A program made the position numbers and the translations under genes. A stretch of 64,000 nucleotides of DNA, taken from positions 1,042,178 to 1,106,177 of the forward strand of contig JALCKZ010000001.1 in assembly GCA_022647615.1 (NCBI GenBank), read 5' to 3'. This document shows positions 18,482 to 28,825 of the stretch, piece after piece. This stretch comes from Bacteroidales bacterium (GTDB taxonomy: Bacteria; Bacteroidota; Bacteroidia; Bacteroidales; UBA932). Within the stretch, counting starts at the first letter, position 1. Each line of letters begins with the position of its first letter. The notes beneath the pieces are model-generated. The model was given only the letters and a program-made list of their open reading frames with translations. It was not told the origin of the DNA and did not search any database.

Positions 18482-21055
18482 TTACTTTTTACCGTATTTT
18501 TTTTCTATCAGTTCTGTGATAGGTTCAATAAATCTGTCTATATTCCCCGCACCAAATGTTACCAGCAAATCAATTTTATGTTCATCTAATCTCTTATCCA
18601 TAAGGTCCATAAGTTCCTCTTTCATTATCATTACCTTGTCTTCCGCAGTAACTTTGTCAAAAATTATCTTGGAAGTTACACCCGGGATAGGGAGCTCTCT
18701 TGCAGGATAAATATCCAGGAGAATCAGAGAATCCAGCATACTTAAACTTTTAGCAAAGTCGGGTGCTAAATCCCTTGTCCTTGTGTACAAGTGCGGCTGG
18801 AAAATTCCGGTTAGCTTTCTTCCCGGGAATGCCTCTTTGATAGAGCTTATTGTTGTGCTTATCTCCTGAGGGTGATGTGCATAATCGTCTATGTAGGTGA
18901 TTTCCGGAGAGTTATAATGTATGTCAAATCTTCTCTTTACTCCGCAGAATGATGCAATTGCTTTCTTTATCTCATCCGCATTTATTCCTCCAAGCAATGC
19001 AACTGCTGCTGCGGCTACTGAATTTTCTATATAAACCCACCCCGGAACTCCGACAGTGCAGTGTTCAATTTTTCCTGTTCCTCCAATTAGCTCCCTGGAA
19101 TAATTAATTGTGAAATCAAAATGCCCGGTGTTTTTTCCTCCCTCAATAATTGGCTTTATATCAGAAGCATAGAAGTCCGCCTTGTCTTTGTAAGAGTAGG
19201 TGACAACTTTTGCTTTTACGTTTGTTAAATCTAATTTGATTCCTCTTTTCATTACCAGGTATCCGCCCGCATCTATTTGAGAGGCAAATTGTGCAAATGC
19301 CGCGCGCATATTTTCTACATTTCCGTATATGTCCAAATGGTCAGGGTCTGTGGCAGTTACAACGGCTATGTGAGGGAACAGCTGCAAGAACGAACGGTCA
19401 AATTCATCCGCTTCAGCAACAAGAACGGGGTTCTTGCTCAGCAAAAGATTTGTGTTGTAGTTCTTTGAAATTCCTCCCAAAAATGCGCTGCAGCCAACGC
19501 CGCTGCTTGTGTAAATATGTGCAAGCAAGGTACTTGTAGTGGTCTTTCCATGACTGCCGCTTACTGCAAGACAATCTTGATTTGCAGAGATGTGACCCAG
19601 AGCGCGGGAGCGTTTTACAACTTCATAACCCTCCTCATTTACTTTTACAAGTTCCTTCATATCTGAAGGAATTGCAGGCGTATAGATAACTAAAGTGTTC
19701 TCTTTATCTGTCGGGATTAAAGAAGGAGTGTCCTCATAGTGTACTGCAATGCCCTCTGCCTCAAGCGCTTTTGTGATGTCGCTTGGAGTGCGGTCATATC
19801 CGCTGACATTGCATCCGGCATGTTTATAATACCTTGCTATTGCGCTCATTCCTATTCCGCCGATGCCTATGAAATAGACATTTTTATACTCTTTTCTTGC
19901 AGCCTTTCCCGTTAAATCTGCTGAAATATTTCCACCCTTTCCTTCATTTTTTTCTGCAAGCTTAAGGCATTCTTCCGCTATTGTTCTGGATGCGTCAGGT
20001 TTTGCCAGCGTTAAGATATTCTTCTCATATTCAGCTATTTTAGCAGGAGATGATAGAAGAGATTTTATCATTGGCATAAGCTTTTCTTCTGCCTCTGCGT
20101 CTTTTACAATCTCTGCCGCATTTTTATTTACAAGGGCCATTGCATTATGGGTCTGATGGTCTTCTGCAACAATTGGAGACGGAACAAATACGGTGCATTT
20201 TCCTGCAACGCAAAGTTCTGATATTGTGCCTGCTCCGGCTCTGCTGACAACTACGTCCGCAGCGGCAAATGCTAAATCCATTCTCCCTATAAAATCTGTG
20301 AAGTATACATTTTTACATTTATGATTCTCCATAAATGCATCTATCTCTTTTTTGTAATATCTGCCGCACTGCCAGATAATTTGGAAGTTTTCAATTGCAT
20401 TCTCCTCTATAGCTCTCTTCATGCAGCTGTTTAAAGTCCTGCAGCCCAGGCTTCCGCCAACTACAAACACGGTCTTAAGCATAGGATCCAGATGATAAAA
20501 TTTATATCCCTCTTCTTTCATTTGAGGAGTGCACTTTGTCATCTCTTTCCTGATAGGATTTCCGGTAAGGATTATTTTATCCTTTGGGAAAAATCTCTCC
20601 ATTCCATCATAAGCAACGCATATCTTATCTGCCTTGTTTCCATTCTCTTTATTTACAATGCCTGCATAGGAGTTTTGCTCCTGAAGCAGAACAGGTATTC
20701 CCATTCCTGCAGCCGCACTTACTATGGCTGCGCTTGCATAACCTCCAACACCAACGGCCAGATCCGGCTTGAATTCTTTGATTATTTTTTTTGCCATCTT
20801 GCGGCATTTCAAATAATCCAAGGCCACGCCAATATTTGCCGGGTTGTAAAGAGGTCTTTTTAATCCTCTTGCGGGGATACCTTTAATCTCGTATCCGGCT
20901 GCGGGCACCCTTTCCATTTCCATTCTTCCCAAAGCTCCTACAAAAAGTATTTTGACTTGCGGTCTCAATTCTTTTATTGCGTTAGCAATGGAAATGGCAG
21001 GGAATATATGTCCACCCGTTCCTCCTCCGCTTATTATCACTCTCAAATCAGCCAT
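18482..21055 (-). CDS. murG-murC: MurG-MurC fusion: lipid II synthase plus UDP-MurNAc-L-alanine ligase
   Basis: One uninterrupted 857-codon frame encodes two complete enzymes. Residues 1-369 are MurG (UDP-GlcNAc transferase making lipid II): SGGGTGGHIFPA, GVGGYAS, QEQNSYAG and SRAGAGTISEL are all present. Residues 370-389 form a charged/Gly linker. Residues 390-857 are MurC (adds L-Ala to UDP-MurNAc): IGIGGIGMSAIA, the ATP loop SGSHGKTTTSTL, EADEFDRSF and DDYAHHPQEI. No ATG lies in the linker, so separate initiation of MurC is unlikely. The genes are adjacent but separate in most relatives, so the fusion is notable. It brings an early cytoplasmic and a late membrane-associated step into one chain. 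Confidence 0.93.
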   Translation of the reverse strand: MADLRVIISGGGTGGHIFPAISIANAIKELRPQVKILFVGALGRMEMERVPAAGYEIKGIPARGLKRPLYNPANIGVALDYLKCRKMAKKIIKEFKPDLAVGVGGYASAAIVSAAAGMGIPVLLQEQNSYAGIVNKENGNKADKICVAYDGMERFFPKDKIILTGNPIRKEMTKCTPQMKEEGYKFYHLDPMLKTVFVVGGSLGCRTLNSCMKRAIEENAIENFQIIWQCGRYYKKEIDAFMENHKCKNVYFTDFIGRMDLAFAAADVVVSRAGAGTISELCVAGKCTVFVPSPIVAEDHQTHNAMALVNKNAAEIVKDAEAEEKLMPMIKSLLSSPAKIAEYEKNILTLAKPDASRTIAEECLKLAEKNEGKGGNISADLTGKAARKEYKNVYFIGIGGIGMSAIARYYKHAGCNVSGYDRTPSDITKALEAEGIAVHYEDTPSLIPTDKENTLVIYTPAIPSDMKELVKVNEEGYEVVKRSRALGHISANQDCLAVSGSHGKTTTSTLLAHIYTSSGVGCSAFLGGISKNYNTNLLLSKNPVLVAEADEFDRSFLQLFPHIAVVTATDPDHLDIYGNVENMRAAFAQFASQIDAGGYLVMKRGIKLDLTNVKAKVVTYSYKDKADFYASDIKPIIEGGKNTGHFDFTINYSRELIGGTGKIEHCTVGVPGWVYIENSVAAAAVALLGGINADEIKKAIASFCGVKRRFDIHYNSPEITYIDDYAHHPQEISTTISSIKEAFPGRKLTGIFQPHLYTRTRDLAPDFAKSLSMLDSLILLDIYPARELPIPGVTSKIIFDKVTAEDKVMIMKEELMDLMDKRLDEHKIDLLVTFGAGNIDRFIEPITELIEKKYGKK

Positions 21056-21099
21056 CGTATAATTGTTTAATATTAATTTATCTCCTACAGTTCAACTAG

Positions 21100-22407
21100 T
21101 TATTGTTCATTCTCTCCGCCTGCTACGCTATTGCCTTCTCCTTTTGCCGTTGTACCTTTACTTGTTTCCGATGTTGCGGCAACAGTTGCTGTTGCATCGG
21201 CACCTGCAGTAGCAATTGATGCATTAATGCTGGACTCTTTTGTCCTGCTGACGGCAAGCACAATTCCAAAGGCGCAGCTCAATATTATCAATGAAGTTCC
21301 GCCAAGGCTCACAAGCGGAAGCGTATGTCCTGTAACCGGGAGAATACCCACATTTACAAGGATATGCAACAGCGCTTGAATTGTTATCAAGAGTCCCAGT
21401 CCGCCAACCGTTATGGATGAAAATACCGTCTTGCACGTTTTCATCAGCATAATACATCGGTATAAAAACCACAAATACAACATGAGAACAAATGAGCCTC
21501 CAAGTATCCCATATTCTTCCACGATAATTGTGTATATATAATCTGAATAGGGATGCGGAAGTACGTAACGCTGAGTGCTTTTGCCAGGTCCCTTTCCAAG
21601 AATCGGGGCGGAGGATATTGCAATTTTTGCCATATCCGCCTGGAATGTTTCATCTGCTTTTGCCTGTTTCTGCTCTGCAGTCATCGCTGATTGGCTAACC
21701 TCATCATTCTTAAAAAATCTTTTTATTCTGCTTGTTGCGGTGTCCATTCTTGGGAACAATCCAAAGGATAAGTGCAACATAAAAATCAGTACCAGCGCAC
21801 CGCCTGCAAGTCCTAGAGTTTTAATTAGGTGCGAATTTTTAACACCGCCTATAAACAGAACCAGAAGACAAAGTATTCCAACAAATAATGCTGTGGAAAC
21901 GCTGCCCAGCATAATAAGTATGCAGACAATCCCGACAGGTACAAGAACCTTTAGGAAGAATTCCCCAAAACTTTCCAAGCTGCTTGTTTCCAGCGTCTTC
22001 GCCAGATACAGCACTACTGTTATTTTAGCAAGTTCAGTAGGCTGGAAGGTAACTCCTCCAAAATTCAGCCATCTCTTTGCCCCGTTTAGTTCCTGTCCTA
22101 TAACAGGCACAAGAGCAAGCAACAAAATGCTGATAATCAATGCCGGAGTTGCAAGAAAACGGTACCACCTCAATGGAATTTTGTAACATATATATAGCGC
22201 GACAAGTCCGAGTACGACAAATTTCAGCTGCTTAATTAGGAAAGAGAAATTGGTCGTATGCTCTTTGAATGCCAGAGAACTGCTGGAAGAATAAATCAAG
22301 GCTATAGATATCAGAGATAAGAATAATATGATAACCCATATTACCTTGTCTCCGTGAAGCCTGTTCATTACTTCTTCCTGCGTCTTATCTATGTTAAATC
22401 CCAGCAT
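21100..22407 (-). CDS. ftsW: SEDS-family peptidoglycan polymerase FtsW
   Basis: A septal peptidoglycan glycosyltransferase working with FtsI. 435 residues with about ten membrane helices. Family signatures are GAKRWLNFGGVTFQPTELAK, GKGPGKSTQRYVLPHPYSDYIY and TGHTLPLVSLGGTS. An Ala/Thr/Gly-rich C-terminal tail of about 45 residues (after about 390) has no counterpart in E. coli FtsW. The call of FtsW over RodA rests on its place inside the dcw cluster. Confidence 0.94.
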   Translation of the reverse strand: MLGFNIDKTQEEVMNRLHGDKVIWVIILFLSLISIALIYSSSSSLAFKEHTTNFSFLIKQLKFVVLGLVALYICYKIPLRWYRFLATPALIISILLLALVPVIGQELNGAKRWLNFGGVTFQPTELAKITVVLYLAKTLETSSLESFGEFFLKVLVPVGIVCILIMLGSVSTALFVGILCLLVLFIGGVKNSHLIKTLGLAGGALVLIFMLHLSFGLFPRMDTATSRIKRFFKNDEVSQSAMTAEQKQAKADETFQADMAKIAISSAPILGKGPGKSTQRYVLPHPYSDYIYTIIVEEYGILGGSFVLMLYLWFLYRCIMLMKTCKTVFSSITVGGLGLLITIQALLHILVNVGILPVTGHTLPLVSLGGTSLIILSCAFGIVLAVSRTKESSINASIATAGADATATVAATSETSKGTTAKGEGNSVAGGENEQ

Positions 22408-22439
22408 TATAAAAGCTTGTGTACTAGTTGTATATTAAA

Positions 22440-23780
22440 TTAAAGCTCTTTAACCGCATTCTTAAATTGCTCTCCGCGGTCTTCATAATTCTTAAATAAA
22501 TCAAAACTTGCGCAACATGGGGATAGCAGAACCGTATCTCCAGGTTTTGCGTATTTGTAAGCGACGGCAACAGCATCTTTTGCAGAGGTTACATCAATAA
22601 TTTTATCAACTTTATCTGCAAAGCATTGATGAAGTTTTTCATTGTGTAATCCCATGCAAATTAGAACTCTAACCTTATTTTTAACAAGCTCGTAAAGTTG
22701 AGAGTAGTCATTGCCTTTGTCTTTTCCGCCTGCAATCCAAACTACAGGAGTTGTCATGCTGTCCAGCGCATACCATGCGGCATCAACGTTAGTTGCCTTA
22801 GAATCGTTTACATATAAAACTCCTTTAACGGTAAGAACTTTTTCCAGACGGTGCTCAACTCCCTGGAAAGACATTAAAGACTCTCTAATCACTTTATTAT
22901 CAATCTCTACAACCTTTGCTGCAATTGCGGCAGCCATCTGATTATACAGATTGTGTTTGCCCGGCAACGCAAGTTCTTTCATATACATTGAGTACTCATC
23001 ATCCTCATATCTTACATAAAGTTTGTCCTCATCTATGAACGCACCTTGCTCAACTGTCTTCTTCTGAGTGAAAGGCAACTTCTTTGCTGTCAAGACAATC
23101 TTGTCAAGTTCTTTTGCAGTAATAGGGTCATCTGCGCAAAATACAAAGCACTCTTTTTTTGTAAGGTTCTGAGTGATTCTGAATTTTGCGTTAATATAAT
23201 TCTGCATTTTAAATTCATATCTGTCCAGATGATCCGGAGTAATATTCATTAAAATTGCAATATCAGCTTTAAAGCGATACATCCCGTCCAGCTGAAAACT
23301 GCTAAGTTCAATTACGTAATAATCAAACTTTTCCGTGGCTACCTGATAAGCGTAGCTTTTACCTATATTGCCTGCAAGTCCGACATTAAGTCCTGCATTT
23401 TTAAGCATATAATAGATTAAGGAAGTTGTAGTTGTTTTGCCGTTGCTTCCGGTAATGCAAATTTTCTTTGCGGTATCATAGCGTCCTGCAAATTCAATCT
23501 CTGAGATAATAGGGATTCTTTTCTCTTTTATCAACATTACAAGAGGGTTATCCTCAGGAATACCGGGGCTCTTAACTACCTCATCAGCATTAAGTATGGC
23601 CGACTGCGTGTGACCGCACTCTTCATAAGGAATATCAAATTTTTCCAAAGTCTTTTTGAAGTCGGGCTTAATTTGTCCGCTATCGGTCAGAAAAACATCC
23701 AGCCCTTTAACCTTAGCAAGAACAGCGGAACCCACTCCGCTTTCTCCTCCTCCAAGTATTACAAGTCTTTGTTTTGCCAT
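22440..23780 (-). CDS. murD: UDP-N-acetylmuramoylalanine--D-glutamate ligase
   Basis: Adds D-Glu to UDP-MurNAc-L-Ala. 446 residues with the Mur ligase plan: an N-terminal Rossmann segment (LVILGGGESGVGSAVLA), the ATP-binding loop ITGSNGKTTTTSLI, the NITPDHLDRY block, and VNDSKATNVDAAWYALDS in the C-terminal domain. It lies between mraY and ftsW. Confidence 0.96.
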   Translation of the reverse strand: MAKQRLVILGGGESGVGSAVLAKVKGLDVFLTDSGQIKPDFKKTLEKFDIPYEECGHTQSAILNADEVVKSPGIPEDNPLVMLIKEKRIPIISEIEFAGRYDTAKKICITGSNGKTTTTSLIYYMLKNAGLNVGLAGNIGKSYAYQVATEKFDYYVIELSSFQLDGMYRFKADIAILMNITPDHLDRYEFKMQNYINAKFRITQNLTKKECFVFCADDPITAKELDKIVLTAKKLPFTQKKTVEQGAFIDEDKLYVRYEDDEYSMYMKELALPGKHNLYNQMAAAIAAKVVEIDNKVIRESLMSFQGVEHRLEKVLTVKGVLYVNDSKATNVDAAWYALDSMTTPVVWIAGGKDKGNDYSQLYELVKNKVRVLICMGLHNEKLHQCFADKVDKIIDVTSAKDAVAVAYKYAKPGDTVLLSPCCASFDLFKNYEDRGEQFKNAVKEL

Positions 23781-23827
23781 ATTAATTTTTTTTTAGTCTC
23801 GACGGTGTATATAATATAACTTATTGT

Positions 23828-25108
23828 CTATCTTATCTTTAATGTGATAATGGAAACAGCGCAAAGCAATATTGCGACAATCCAAAACCTTACTGTAATT
23901 TTAGCCTCTGGATAAATCTGTCGCGGATGCTGAAAAATTGCATCGGGATTTGCCTTCTGGTAATGGTGATGCAAAGGGCTCATTCTGAACAATCTTACAC
24001 CTGTTCCATATTTTCTTTTTGTGTATTTGAAGTATGCAGTTTGCATAATAACGCTCAAACTTTCTACAAAGAAGATTCCGCAGAAAATAGGAATCAGAAG
24101 CTCTTTTCTGATGAGCAATGAGGCAACTCCAATAATTCCTCCAATTGCCAAAGAGCCGGTGTCTCCCATAAATACCTGTGCAGGATATGCGTTAAACCAC
24201 AAGAATCCAATAAGCGCCCCCACAAAGCCTGCCATGAAAATCACTACTTCTCCTGCATTTGGTATATACATTATGCTCAGATAGTTAGAATATATGGCAT
24301 TACCGGATACGTATGCCAAAATTCCAAGTGTAGTTCCGACTATTGCAGAAATTCCGGTGGCGAGCCCATCCATTCCGTCTGTTAAATTTGTTCCGTTAGA
24401 AACGGCCGTGATGATGAAAATCACAATAATGATGTAGACAATATTTGTCATTACATCTTTAACGTGTCCCTGTCCCGGAGCAAGCCATGAATATTTAAAT
24501 TCATTATGTTTTACAAACGGAATTGTTGTTGTTGTGCTCTTTACATCTTTGTAGTAAAGCACATTTTGTTCTCCCGCCTCTTGTACGACAACAGCCTTTG
24601 CACCAGGAGTGTCGGCCGTTACATGCTGTCTTATAATTACTTGGTCGCTAAAGCATAATACAATTCCAACTATTAGTCCCAAAGAGATCTGTCCGTAGAT
24701 TTTGTATTTGCCCTTTAAGCCTTGTTTATCTTTTTTAAATACTTTAATGGAGTCATCCAGGAAACCAATAAGGCCAAGCCATACTGTAGTCAGAATCATA
24801 AGAATGACATAGACGTTTTTCAAATCTCCAAACAGAAGTGTCGGGATTAAAATGGATAGAAGAATAATGCTTCCTCCCATTGTAGGTGTTCCTTTTTTCT
24901 CCAGCTGTCCTTCTAGTCCAAGGTCTCTAATGGTTTCTCCTATTTGTTTCTTCTGTAAGCGGCGTATGATTGCAGGACCAATCCAAAGTGCAACTATCAG
25001 TGATGTCATAGTTGCCACCAGCGCCCTGAAGGAGATAAACCTTACAAGGTTAACGCCCGGGAAATCAAATCCTTGCGACTGAAGCCATTGAAACAAATGA
25101 TATATCAT
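23828..25108 (-). CDS. mraY: Phospho-N-acetylmuramoyl-pentapeptide transferase MraY
   Basis: Makes lipid I from UDP-MurNAc-pentapeptide and undecaprenyl phosphate. About ten membrane helices. Conserved segments are GTPTMGGSIIL, NGTNLTDGMDGLA with the catalytic Asp, FMGDTGSLAIGG and PLHHHYQ. At 426 residues it exceeds E. coli MraY (360). The extra 55 or so residues form a polar loop after the fourth or fifth helix (about 165-220), as in other Bacteroidota. Confidence 0.96.
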   Translation of the reverse strand: MIYHLFQWLQSQGFDFPGVNLVRFISFRALVATMTSLIVALWIGPAIIRRLQKKQIGETIRDLGLEGQLEKKGTPTMGGSIILLSILIPTLLFGDLKNVYVILMILTTVWLGLIGFLDDSIKVFKKDKQGLKGKYKIYGQISLGLIVGIVLCFSDQVIIRQHVTADTPGAKAVVVQEAGEQNVLYYKDVKSTTTTIPFVKHNEFKYSWLAPGQGHVKDVMTNIVYIIIVIFIITAVSNGTNLTDGMDGLATGISAIVGTTLGILAYVSGNAIYSNYLSIMYIPNAGEVVIFMAGFVGALIGFLWFNAYPAQVFMGDTGSLAIGGIIGVASLLIRKELLIPIFCGIFFVESLSVIMQTAYFKYTKRKYGTGVRLFRMSPLHHHYQKANPDAIFQHPRQIYPEAKITVRFWIVAILLCAVSIITLKIR

Positions 25109-25150
25109 AATCTATATTTTTTCTAAAAATATCACGGATGTGTCCGTCCT

Positions 25151-26680
25151 TTAACTTAAATTTTCTCTCTCTTTAAAAGCTTTTTGCACAGTTTCTCTAT
25201 CGTCCATGTGATGCTTAACTCCGCAGATAATTTGGTAATCTTCATGACCTTTGCCCGCAACGAGAATCAAAGACTCAGGTTTTGCCGTAAGGATTGCGCT
25301 GCGTATTGCCTCTAATCTGTCGGGAATAAAATTGGCTTTTGCTTTTGCCTCATCATTCATACCCGCTTTAATGTCTTGTATGATTGCCATTGGATCCTCG
25401 CTGCGCGGATTATCGCTGGTTACGTAAATCTTTGTAGCATAGGTCCCTGCAATTGCTCCCATCTCCGGTCTCTTAGTCTTGTCACGGTCTCCGCCACACC
25501 CGAATACGCAAACCAAATCTCCTTTAGGTTTTAGCGCCTGCAATGTTTTTAGCACATTTTCCAATGCATCGGGAGTGTGCGCGTAATCAACGGCGGCAAT
25601 CACATTGTCCTTTCCTTTAAAATATTCCAAACGTCCTGCAACGGAGTGAAGCGTACTCATAATTTTAATTACCTCATCATGAGGAGCGCCCAGCAACATT
25701 GCCGTTCCGTAAACGGCGGTAAGATTTTCTGCGTTATAAACGCCGATGAAATTGCACCAAACGTCTGTGCCGTTAATGTTAAGCTGCATCCCCTCTATGC
25801 TCTGCTCCAAAATTCTTGTTTTGAAGTCCGCTACATTTCCACATGAGTATGTATATGTCTGAGCTTTAGTATTCTGTACCATGTACTCGCCATTGCGGTC
25901 ATCTATATTTGTAAGGGCAAATGCATCTGCGGGAAGTGTGTCAAAAAATTTCTTTTTGCAGTTGCGATAGTTCTCAAAAGTTTTGTGATAATCCAGATGG
26001 TCATGAGTAATGTTTGTAAAGATGCCCCCGCGATATTTTAACTCTGCAATTCTTCCCTGGTCTATTGCGTGGGAGCTTACTTCCATGAAGCAATATTGAC
26101 ACCCTTTTGCAACCATTTGATCCATAAGCGCATTCAGCTGAATAGGACCTGGTGTTGTATTGATTGTTGGGAATTTTTCCTGTCCTATGTAGTTAGCAAT
26201 TGTGGAAATTAATCCGCACTTATAACCAAGAGTTGTGAACATGTTGTATAAAAGGGTGGCAATGGAAGTTTTTCCGTTAGTTCCTGTAACTCCCACCAGC
26301 TTAAGGGCATGAGAAGGATTGTCATAATAATTTGCTGCAATTTTTGCCTCCGCTTCTCTTCCGTTTTCTACAACTATGTATGTAAGTTCATCTCTCTTTC
26401 CGGCTTTTACAGCAATTTCCTCATCCTCCGGAATATTTTCACATACAACGTATTGCGCACCCGCTTCAATGGCCTTGCCAATGAATCTGTGTCCGTCTGC
26501 ATCCGCGCCCTTAACGGCTATGAACATGCAACCTCTTTTGCACTCTCTGGAATCTGCCGTAATTCTGCCAACCTTTGCGGCGTTTGCAACGCTGCATGCG
26601 GCAGTGCCCTGAGAAAGTTCCTCTGTTCCAAGGAATTCTCTTATTACCTTAACACCGTTTAATAAATCACCTAGTTTCAT
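25151..26680 (-). CDS. murE: UDP-MurNAc-tripeptide ligase MurE (meso-diaminopimelate type)
   Basis: Adds the third amino acid of the stem peptide. 509 residues with TADSREC, the ATP loop GVTGTNGKTSIATLL, TNITHDHLDYHKTF and FGCGGDRDKTKRP. The substrate-recognition motif is DNPRSEDP, the form associated with meso-diaminopimelate rather than lysine enzymes, so the peptidoglycan is inferred to be of the DAP type. The start codon overlaps the end of ftsI by 14 bases, suggesting translational coupling. Confidence 0.96.
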   Translation of the reverse strand: MKLGDLLNGVKVIREFLGTEELSQGTAACSVANAAKVGRITADSRECKRGCMFIAVKGADADGHRFIGKAIEAGAQYVVCENIPEDEEIAVKAGKRDELTYIVVENGREAEAKIAANYYDNPSHALKLVGVTGTNGKTSIATLLYNMFTTLGYKCGLISTIANYIGQEKFPTINTTPGPIQLNALMDQMVAKGCQYCFMEVSSHAIDQGRIAELKYRGGIFTNITHDHLDYHKTFENYRNCKKKFFDTLPADAFALTNIDDRNGEYMVQNTKAQTYTYSCGNVADFKTRILEQSIEGMQLNINGTDVWCNFIGVYNAENLTAVYGTAMLLGAPHDEVIKIMSTLHSVAGRLEYFKGKDNVIAAVDYAHTPDALENVLKTLQALKPKGDLVCVFGCGGDRDKTKRPEMGAIAGTYATKIYVTSDNPRSEDPMAIIQDIKAGMNDEAKAKANFIPDRLEAIRSAILTAKPESLILVAGKGHEDYQIICGVKHHMDDRETVQKAFKERENLS

Positions 26681-28802
26681 TGTTGGTTAATTGTAAATTA
26701 ATAATTGTGTTTTTAGGAGCATGGCTTCCGGCATTAGGACTCTGCGCCACTATTCTTCCGCTGCCGGAGAATTTTACTTTGTATCCCTGATTTTCCAAAA
26801 CAAAAACTGCATCCTTAAGTCCCATCCCCGTAACATCTACCAAGGAGTCTTTATAAATAGGGAAGCTTACAGGGAATATGGATGATGTATCTGATTGGAA
26901 ATCAACCCATTTATGCCCTTCCAGCTTGCCAATCAGCATGCTCCTGTTTGCTATCGGCAAATATTCTACTGCAACTTTGCTTGCTGAAGCTCTGCCCTTG
27001 GCAATGCTTGGGCGTCTTCCGCTTTTGGCAATAAATTTTCCATCCATCACTGGATTCCATTCCGGCGAGTTGGCGTATATGAAATCTGCAATCTCCTTAA
27101 ATACAGGACCTGCCTGAGATGCGCCGTAAAAGTTTCCCGGAGTATCTCCGGAATACAAGATTACAATGGCAGTATAGATTGGATTTTCTGATGGGAAAAA
27201 TCCGCAGAAAGTTGCCTGGTATCTTCTCATTCCATTTTTCTCATAACCTTGTTTTCCTCCGTAAGCCCTTCTGGCTGTGCCGGTTTTGCCGCTAATAGAA
27301 TAATTCGGATTATTTAGGCTGCGGCCGGTTCCTTCCGTGACAACTCCTCTTAGGGCAATCTTTGCCGTGCGGGCAGTCTCTTTAGAACAGATGGAGCCGC
27401 TTATTTCCTGAGGCTTAAACTGTTTTACAATCTCTCCGTCTTTCTCGTAATCTTCTATGAAATACGGCTTCATCATCCTCCCGTCATTTGCAACTGCGTT
27501 GTAAAAAGTTAAAGTGTGTAGCGGAGTGATTAACATTCCGTATCCAAATCCCATGGAAGCCAATGTGGAAGCTGACCACATGGCATCATCGGGAGAATAA
27601 ATTGTAGCCGGCGCTTCTCCTTGAATATCAAGGTGAAACCTCTCTCCCAATTTCATATTTTGAATTCTGTCCACAAACTTTTTAGGATTATTCTGGTAAA
27701 ACTGTACTGCAAGTTTTGCAAAGCAAACATTGGAGGAGTGCTCAAAAGCCTTCAGCACGTTAATCATTCCAAGACCGCCGTGGCTATCTGAGAAAACATG
27801 ACCTCCATAACTAAAGTGCCCGTTGCCTGCATCAACCGGAGTTTCAAGGGTAACATATCCATCCTCCAAAAGGGAGACTAATGTTACAAGTTTCAAAACA
27901 GAACCCGGCTCGCTCGCCTCTCCAATTGCGTAGTTGTATGATTCATCAAATCCGCCCTTGCCGTCATTCTTCATATTTGCAACCGCTCTAATTGCACCTG
28001 TTTTTGTCTCCATGACAATTGCAGTTGCTCCGTCAACATTTCCTCCCTTTTCAAGCTGGTTCCTCAGAGCATTTTCCACAGCTTCCTGAATATCTACGTT
28101 AATTGTTGTTCTAATATTATAACCGTCTTGAGGAGGAATATTTTGGTTTGTGTTAACCGGAATCCACTCTCCTCCAAGCATTCTTTGAACAATCTGATGT
28201 CCCGGCGTACCCTTCAAATAATAATCCCATGTTCCTTCTATTCCAACTCCAACTCCCTCTGTATTAATGAATCCTATTGTTCTGTAAGCCAGTCTCCCAT
28301 AAGGATTGTTCCTCTTATATTTTTCTTCAACTATAATTCCGCCCCTGTTTGCTCCCTTATTGAAAAGAGGGAATTTTTTGATTTGGCTCAGCTCTGAATA
28401 ATCCACAAGTCTGTTTCCCAAAGCCAGATATCTTTTCCCTTTTCTCCTTCCGTCAAGTATGTATGCCTTATATTGCCCTGCTGTTCTATCACCGTAGAAC
28501 TCAGCAAGATTCTTGCTCAGTCCGTCTATATATTTTTTTAAAGTGTCGGGGCTTGCAACGGTGCAGTCAATTCTGATTTTGTAATAGGGGACACTTGTTG
28601 CAAGCGGCCTTCCGTCCTCTGCAAGGATATCTCCTCTTACAGCATCTATAACTTCATCTCTATATGAAATATCCGTGTCTTTCACATCCGTTGGGTTAAT
28701 AAACTGGAGATAAACAATTCTTCCTATTACACAAAGGGCTACCAAAATAAATAGCTGATATAGTGAAGCTATCCTTTTGAATATTAAATCATTTCTCTCC
28801 AT
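26667..28802 (-). CDS. ftsI: Penicillin-binding protein 3 (FtsI) with C-terminal PASTA domain
   Basis: A division-specific transpeptidase of 711 residues. The membrane helix is at about 11-31, followed by a PBP dimer domain. The transpeptidase domain shows SVLK (in EPGSVLKLV) as the catalytic SxxK, SSN as the second motif and SGKTGTARR as KTG. The last 65 residues form a PASTA domain (VDVTGMGLKDAVFVLENQGYK), common in Bacteroidota FtsI. It lies between ftsL and murE. Confidence 0.95.
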   Translation of the reverse strand: MERNDLIFKRIASLYQLFILVALCVIGRIVYLQFINPTDVKDTDISYRDEVIDAVRGDILAEDGRPLATSVPYYKIRIDCTVASPDTLKKYIDGLSKNLAEFYGDRTAGQYKAYILDGRRKGKRYLALGNRLVDYSELSQIKKFPLFNKGANRGGIIVEEKYKRNNPYGRLAYRTIGFINTEGVGVGIEGTWDYYLKGTPGHQIVQRMLGGEWIPVNTNQNIPPQDGYNIRTTINVDIQEAVENALRNQLEKGGNVDGATAIVMETKTGAIRAVANMKNDGKGGFDESYNYAIGEASEPGSVLKLVTLVSLLEDGYVTLETPVDAGNGHFSYGGHVFSDSHGGLGMINVLKAFEHSSNVCFAKLAVQFYQNNPKKFVDRIQNMKLGERFHLDIQGEAPATIYSPDDAMWSASTLASMGFGYGMLITPLHTLTFYNAVANDGRMMKPYFIEDYEKDGEIVKQFKPQEISGSICSKETARTAKIALRGVVTEGTGRSLNNPNYSISGKTGTARRAYGGKQGYEKNGMRRYQATFCGFFPSENPIYTAIVILYSGDTPGNFYGASQAGPVFKEIADFIYANSPEWNPVMDGKFIAKSGRRPSIAKGRASASKVAVEYLPIANRSMLIGKLEGHKWVDFQSDTSSIFPVSFPIYKDSLVDVTGMGLKDAVFVLENQGYKVKFSGSGRIVAQSPNAGSHAPKNTIINLQLTNNETR

Positions 28803-28825
28803 TATCTTTTCTCTCCCCCTCTATA

